From Cytophagales bacterium (GTDB lineage Bacteria; Bacteroidota; Bacteroidia; Cytophagales; Cyclobacteriaceae), in assembly GCA_003541895.1 (NCBI GenBank), contig DPLR01000640.1, forward strand, positions 1 to 9,652: 9,652 nt of DNA, in the 5' to 3' direction. Shown in pieces: positions 7,498 to 9,652 of the stretch; position 1 is the first letter of the stretch; the number at the start of each line of letters is the position of its first letter. The notes under the pieces were generated by a model that did no database searches, was not told the DNA's origin, and saw only the letters and a program-made list of their open reading frames with translations. The position numbers and the translations under genes are program-made.

Positions 7498-7524
7498 AAC
7501 CGCCCCGATTTTGTCGGGGCGGTT
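7498..7524 (-). terminator. Intrinsic terminator upstream of ilvE
   Basis: An 11-bp perfect GC-rich stem (AACCGCCCCGA at 7498-7508 paired with TCGGGGCGGTT at 7514-7524) encloses a 5-nt loop. Read on the minus strand the stem is followed at once by TTTTATTTTAT, a good U-run; on the plus strand the downstream sequence is much poorer in T. It therefore ends the transcript coming from the hydratase, the hypothetical protein and the 38-codon ORF. It insulates these from ilvE, whose start codon is 45 bp further on. Confidence 0.92.
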
Positions 7525-7545
7525 GGTTAATTTCTTTTATCAAAG

Positions 7546-7662
7546 TCAACTCTTTACCGTCCCGGGTTTTAGCACGAGAATAATCACGGTAAGGACAAGC
7601 ACAGCAATGCCGAGTGTAGTTACACCTGGTGTTAAACGATTAAAATTAAAATCGATTTTCAT
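7546..7662 (-). CDS. Small single-span membrane protein (38 residues)
   Basis: An ATG-to-TGA reading frame of 38 codons begins MKIDFNFNRLTPGV. Residues about 14-31 are an unbroken hydrophobic stretch (GVTTLGIAVLVLTVIILVL), and it ends with a basic tail (KPGTVKS). The layout is a short polar N-terminus, one membrane helix and a short cationic C-terminus. The start is preceded by AACAGAAA, the A-rich type of leader seen at other starts here, and the stop lies 21 bp before the strong terminator at 7498-7524. A protein-like hydrophobic pattern placed exactly between a gene and a terminator supports a real gene. I do not recognise a family and infer no function beyond membrane location. It may be co-transcribed with the hypothetical protein 105 bp upstream or have its own promoter. 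Confidence 0.6.
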   Translation of the reverse strand: MKIDFNFNRLTPGVTTLGIAVLVLTVIILVLKPGTVKS

Positions 7663-7767
7663 TTTCTGTTCTTGGTAATGCAAGATTCAAAATTTTTGCT
7701 GGCTCTACCAACAAGATCACAAATTATTTTTTGTTCGGAACGAATGTTAGGTATGAGATTCTGCTAC

Positions 7768-8334
7768 TTAACGCTTGATTGCTTCGAGTTCAATCATTCC
7801 ATCGTTTCTAATTTTGCCTTTTCTTTTTTCAAAATATTTCACAGGTTTTGAGGAAGTAGAATCGCAATCAAAACAAGTTGTTACATGTTCAAGATTCAGG
7901 TTCATTTTAGAATCAATTTTTATTTGACCATCGCATTCGTATGAATAGGGTCCACCGTCCCAACATCCAAAATCAACTCCTTGGTCATAAATCCTTTCTC
8001 CTGTTTTATCAAACGTAGTGATAACGGGGATCAGCGTAGCAGCAGGAGCGTAAAAGATAAGTGTGTAAAACCGAGATGTATCAGCCAACATTCCGTAACA
8101 AACTAAAGTGCTTGATTGAGTAAATAAAGAATCCGAAGATTTAGGATCAGTCCTTGAGAATTCCATCGAGCTGATTCGCTTCCATTCATTAATATCACAA
8201 GGTAGATCGAGGGTTTTAAATTTTTTTAGAAATGTGTGCTTGAAGTAACCAGATCTGTGGTTAGTTGAATTATTAGCTGTCGGTCGTGTTGAACAACAGA
8301 TAAGAGCAAAAGACAAAAAACAAATTGCTTTCAT
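7768..8334 (-). CDS. Hypothetical exported or lipoprotein-like protein
   Basis: This is a 188-residue protein of unrecognised function. The N-terminus MKAICFLSFALICCSTRPT has one Lys, a hydrophobic core and then two cysteines, which looks like a signal peptide. Lipidation at Cys13 or Cys14 is possible, although the residue before the cysteine is Ile or Cys rather than the usual Gly, Ala or Ser. The mature part is rich in Ser, Thr, Asp and aromatics. It has segments such as LIPVITTFDKTGERIYDQG and a C-terminal KGKIRNDGMIELEAIKR that recall small beta-rich Bacteroidota hypothetical lipoproteins that compare a value with a reference; that resemblance is from memory. Cysteines at about 123, 132 and a CFDC cluster near 151-154 could form disulfides after export. 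It starts 18 bp after the enoyl-CoA hydratase stop, so the two are probably co-transcribed, though no functional link is evident. Confidence 0.75.
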   Translation of the reverse strand: MKAICFLSFALICCSTRPTANNSTNHRSGYFKHTFLKKFKTLDLPCDINEWKRISSMEFSRTDPKSSDSLFTQSSTLVCYGMLADTSRFYTLIFYAPAATLIPVITTFDKTGERIYDQGVDFGCWDGGPYSYECDGQIKIDSKMNLNLEHVTTCFDCDSTSSKPVKYFEKRKGKIRNDGMIELEAIKR

Positions 8335-8352
8335 CTCTATGGTTTCGATGCA

Positions 8353-9126
8353 CTATTTCCCCTGATAATTCGGCTTCCTCTTCTCTACAAATGCTTTCAT
8401 ACCTTCTTTCTGGTCGGCTGAGGCAAACGTGAGGTAAAAATTTTTGCGCTCGAAAGCGAGTCCTTCATCGAGTTGTGTTTCGAATGAGCGGTTCACAGCT
8501 TCTTTCGCTAATTGCACTGCTACGGGGCTCATCTGCGCAATTTCTTTTGCGAGTGTCAGTGCTTCGTGCAAATACATTTCAACGGGTACCACTTTACAAA
8601 CCAATCCGTAGAAGTGCGCTTCTTGTGCCGACAAAAATCTTCCGGTCAAAATTAACTCCATTGCTTTCGCTTTGCCGAGTGCTTTCGTCAAACGTTGTGT
8701 GCCACCGGCTCCGGGTATCGTTCCTATTTTTATTTCTGGCTGACCAAACTTAGCCGACTCGGATGCAACAATGGTGTCGCACATCATCGAGAGTTCACAA
8801 CCTCCACCCAAGGCAAATCCACTCACAGCGGCAATCAACGGCTTCTTCGTTTTACGGATTTGATCCCATGTGCTGAACTGATCGATCATGAGCATGTCCA
8901 TGGCAGTGGCATCGGCCATTTGCTTGATGTCGGCACCGGCCGCAAAAGCCTGTTCGTTGCCTGTGAGCACGATGGCGCGCACTGATTCATTTTTATCGAG
9001 GGCTTGCAATGCTTCTAACAACTCGAGCATCAGCTGGCGATTGAGGGCATTCAATTCTTTGGGACGGTTGAGTTCTACAAGAGCAACCATAGGCTCTCTT
9101 TGTTCAGTAACTTTGATGAATTCCAT
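8353..9126 (-). CDS. Enoyl-CoA hydratase (crotonase family)
   Basis: This enzyme adds water to 2-trans-enoyl-CoA to give 3-hydroxyacyl-CoA in fatty acid or related acyl-CoA breakdown, in the cytoplasm. From the ATG at 9126 it has 257 residues, the usual monofunctional length. The oxyanion-hole segments are AFAAGADI (60-67) and SGFALGGGCELSMMCD (102-117). The two catalytic glutamates are Glu111 and Glu131 (GQPEIKIGTIPGAGGTQRL), spaced 20 apart as Glu144 and Glu164 are in the rat mitochondrial enzyme, so hydratase rather than isomerase-only activity is expected. From memory the similarity to animal ECHS1 is high through the C-terminal EGMKAFVEKRKPNY. A TTG start at 9147 would add seven residues but lies inside the likely -7 promoter element, so I chose 9126. 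It could act in general beta-oxidation, phenylacetate or branched-chain degradation; the neighbours do not decide. Confidence 0.95.
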   Translation of the reverse strand: MEFIKVTEQREPMVALVELNRPKELNALNRQLMLELLEALQALDKNESVRAIVLTGNEQAFAAGADIKQMADATAMDMLMIDQFSTWDQIRKTKKPLIAAVSGFALGGGCELSMMCDTIVASESAKFGQPEIKIGTIPGAGGTQRLTKALGKAKAMELILTGRFLSAQEAHFYGLVCKVVPVEMYLHEALTLAKEIAQMSPVAVQLAKEAVNRSFETQLDEGLAFERKNFYLTFASADQKEGMKAFVEKRKPNYQGK

Positions 9127-9144
9127 TGTAAAAAGATTTATAAG

Positions 9145-9152
9145 CAAAGCTA
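9145..9152 (-). promoter_or_regulatory. Putative -7 element for the enoyl-CoA hydratase
   Basis: On the minus strand this reads TAGCTTTG, an exact match to the Bacteroidota TAnnTTTG -7 consensus. It lies 18 bp upstream of the ATG at 9126, implying a short leader of about 10-12 nt. No TTG or TTTG stands at the expected distance upstream for a -33 element, so the call rests on one element. If used, it rules out translation from the TTG at 9147. Confidence 0.45.
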
Positions 9153-9158
9153 ACTCAA

Positions 9159-9228
9159 TTTGTGATTATTGATTTTAGATTTGTGAGTTTTGATTTCGAA
9201 ACGTGAACCTTGAATTTTGAATTCTAAT
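9159..9228. repeat. Ten-unit 7-bp repeat array in the divergent promoter region
   Basis: Reading the plus strand from 9159, every seventh base starts a new unit: TTTGTGA (9159 and 9180), TTATTGA (9166), TTTTAGA (9173), GTTTTGA (9187), CCTTGAA (9208) and TTTTGAA (9215) are examples, and the tenth unit (TTCTAAT) ends 2 bp before the phosphatase start codon. A TGA or GAA core recurs at the same place in the units and there is no indel over 70 bp. The array covers most of the 104-bp gap between the two divergent genes and contains the candidate plus-strand -7 element. Confidence 0.75.
9176..9183 (+). promoter_or_regulatory. Putative -7 element for the tyrosine phosphatase gene
   Basis: TAGATTTG is an exact TAnnTTTG match 47 bp upstream of the plus-strand ATG at 9231, which would give a leader of about 40 nt. 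The nearest upstream TTTG (9159-9162) is only 13 bp away, too close for a standard -33 element. The match sits across two heptamer units of the array, so it could be a by-product of the repeat rather than a selected promoter. Confidence 0.35.
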
Positions 9229-9230
9229 CT

Positions 9231-9652
9231 ATGAAGATCCTCTTCGTTTGTCTCGGAAATATTTGTCGCTCGCCATTGGCAGAAGCGATTTTTAACGACA
9301 AGATCGCGAAGTGCGGATTGCAAGATTCATTCATAGCCGATTCGTGCGGCACGAGCAACTATAACATTGGTGATTGGCCCGATCCAAGAACCATAAAAAG
9401 TGCCAATAAACACCAAGTACCCATCAGTCATTTTGCGCGTCAACTTACGCGTGCTGACCTTGACAATTTCGATTTGATACTTGCCATGGACAGCTACAAT
9501 CTGGGTGATATATTGAGTATGGCTAGCATGGAAACTAAAGATAAAGTTAAACTGATGCGCAGCTACGATCCGGAAGGCGAAGGCGATGTTCCCGATCCGT
9601 ACCATGGCAGAGAAAGTGATTTTGAAAATGTGTTCCAGATTTTAGATCGAAG
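9231..9652 (+). CDS. Low-molecular-weight protein tyrosine phosphatase, C-terminus cut off
   Basis: The first 140 codons of a plus-strand gene continue past the right edge. It begins MKILFVCLGNICRSPLAEA: the P-loop CLGNICRS (residues 7-14) has nucleophile Cys7, second cysteine Cys12 and phosphate-binding Arg13. Trp49 in GDWPDPRT is the substrate-pocket loop. Asp122 in DVPDPYHG is the general acid, followed by the usual Pro-Tyr. The family is normally 150-165 residues, so only the last helix should be missing. These are cytoplasmic phosphatases that act on phosphotyrosine or, in some bacteria, on arginine phosphate. No tyrosine kinase or capsule gene is visible here to indicate a partner. The start at 9231 is fixed by the P-loop position. 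It is transcribed divergently from the enoyl-CoA hydratase, with a repeat-rich 104-bp gap between the two start codons. Confidence 0.93.
   Translation, partial: MKILFVCLGNICRSPLAEAIFNDKIAKCGLQDSFIADSCGTSNYNIGDWPDPRTIKSANKHQVPISHFARQLTRADLDNFDLILAMDSYNLGDILSMASMETKDKVKLMRSYDPEGEGDVPDPYHGRESDFENVFQILDR

Noticed and set aside
9127..9147. Longer enoyl-CoA hydratase start at a TTG codon (9147)
   Set aside because: It overlaps the candidate -7 element, and the ATG at 9126 gives the standard 257-residue length.
9327..9605. 92-codon minus-strand frame opposite the phosphatase gene
   Set aside because: It lies wholly antisense to a well-supported phosphatase with an intact catalytic motif and shows no recognisable domain.

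Overview
The window looks like chromosomal DNA of a Bacteroidota bacterium, probably of the Cytophagales/Chitinophagales kind. This is inferred from the protein styles (IlvE beginning MYYNSKTVLFLDGKF, a fungal-like 356-residue ketol-acid reductoisomerase), from A-rich start regions with no Shine-Dalgarno sequence, and from TAnnTTTG-type -7 promoter elements. I cannot name the genus. Nearly everything lies on the minus strand, so transcription runs right to left; the only plus-strand gene is at the right edge.

Right edge (8353-9652): a low-molecular-weight tyrosine phosphatase (plus strand, cut by the window end) diverges from an enoyl-CoA hydratase (minus strand). The 104-bp gap between them holds two exact TAnnTTTG elements and a ten-unit 7-bp repeat array. 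Downstream of the hydratase come a secreted or lipoprotein-like hypothetical protein (18-bp gap) and a 38-codon single-membrane-span ORF (7546-7662). A strong intrinsic terminator (7498-7524) closes this unit.

Centre (332-7452): a branched-chain amino acid cluster in the transcribed order ilvE, ilvD, ilvB, ilvN, ilvC, ilvA. IlvA makes 2-oxobutanoate from threonine. IlvB/IlvN (acetohydroxyacid synthase), IlvC and IlvD act in turn on the isoleucine and valine branches, and IlvE performs the final transamination. ilvD, ilvB and ilvN are packed tightly (26-bp overlap, then a 2-bp gap). The other junctions carry 36-90 bp spacers. Left edge (1-242): the start of a NagD-like HAD phosphatase, downstream of ilvA.

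The core genes are ordinary housekeeping genes and I see no defence, mobile or CRISPR element. The least explained signal is in the spacers. Four intergenic regions (1590-1661, 2733-2767, 6497-6566, 9159-9228) consist of degenerate tandem repeats with an exact 7-bp period, but each locus uses a different heptamer. Two of them can fold into long imperfect hairpins. Two protein-level oddities also stand out. IlvE has Cys where the family has the PLP-binding Glu, and Phe where it has the PLP-binding Tyr. IlvN is a single-ACT, IlvM-like subunit that lacks two residues known to matter for valine feedback.
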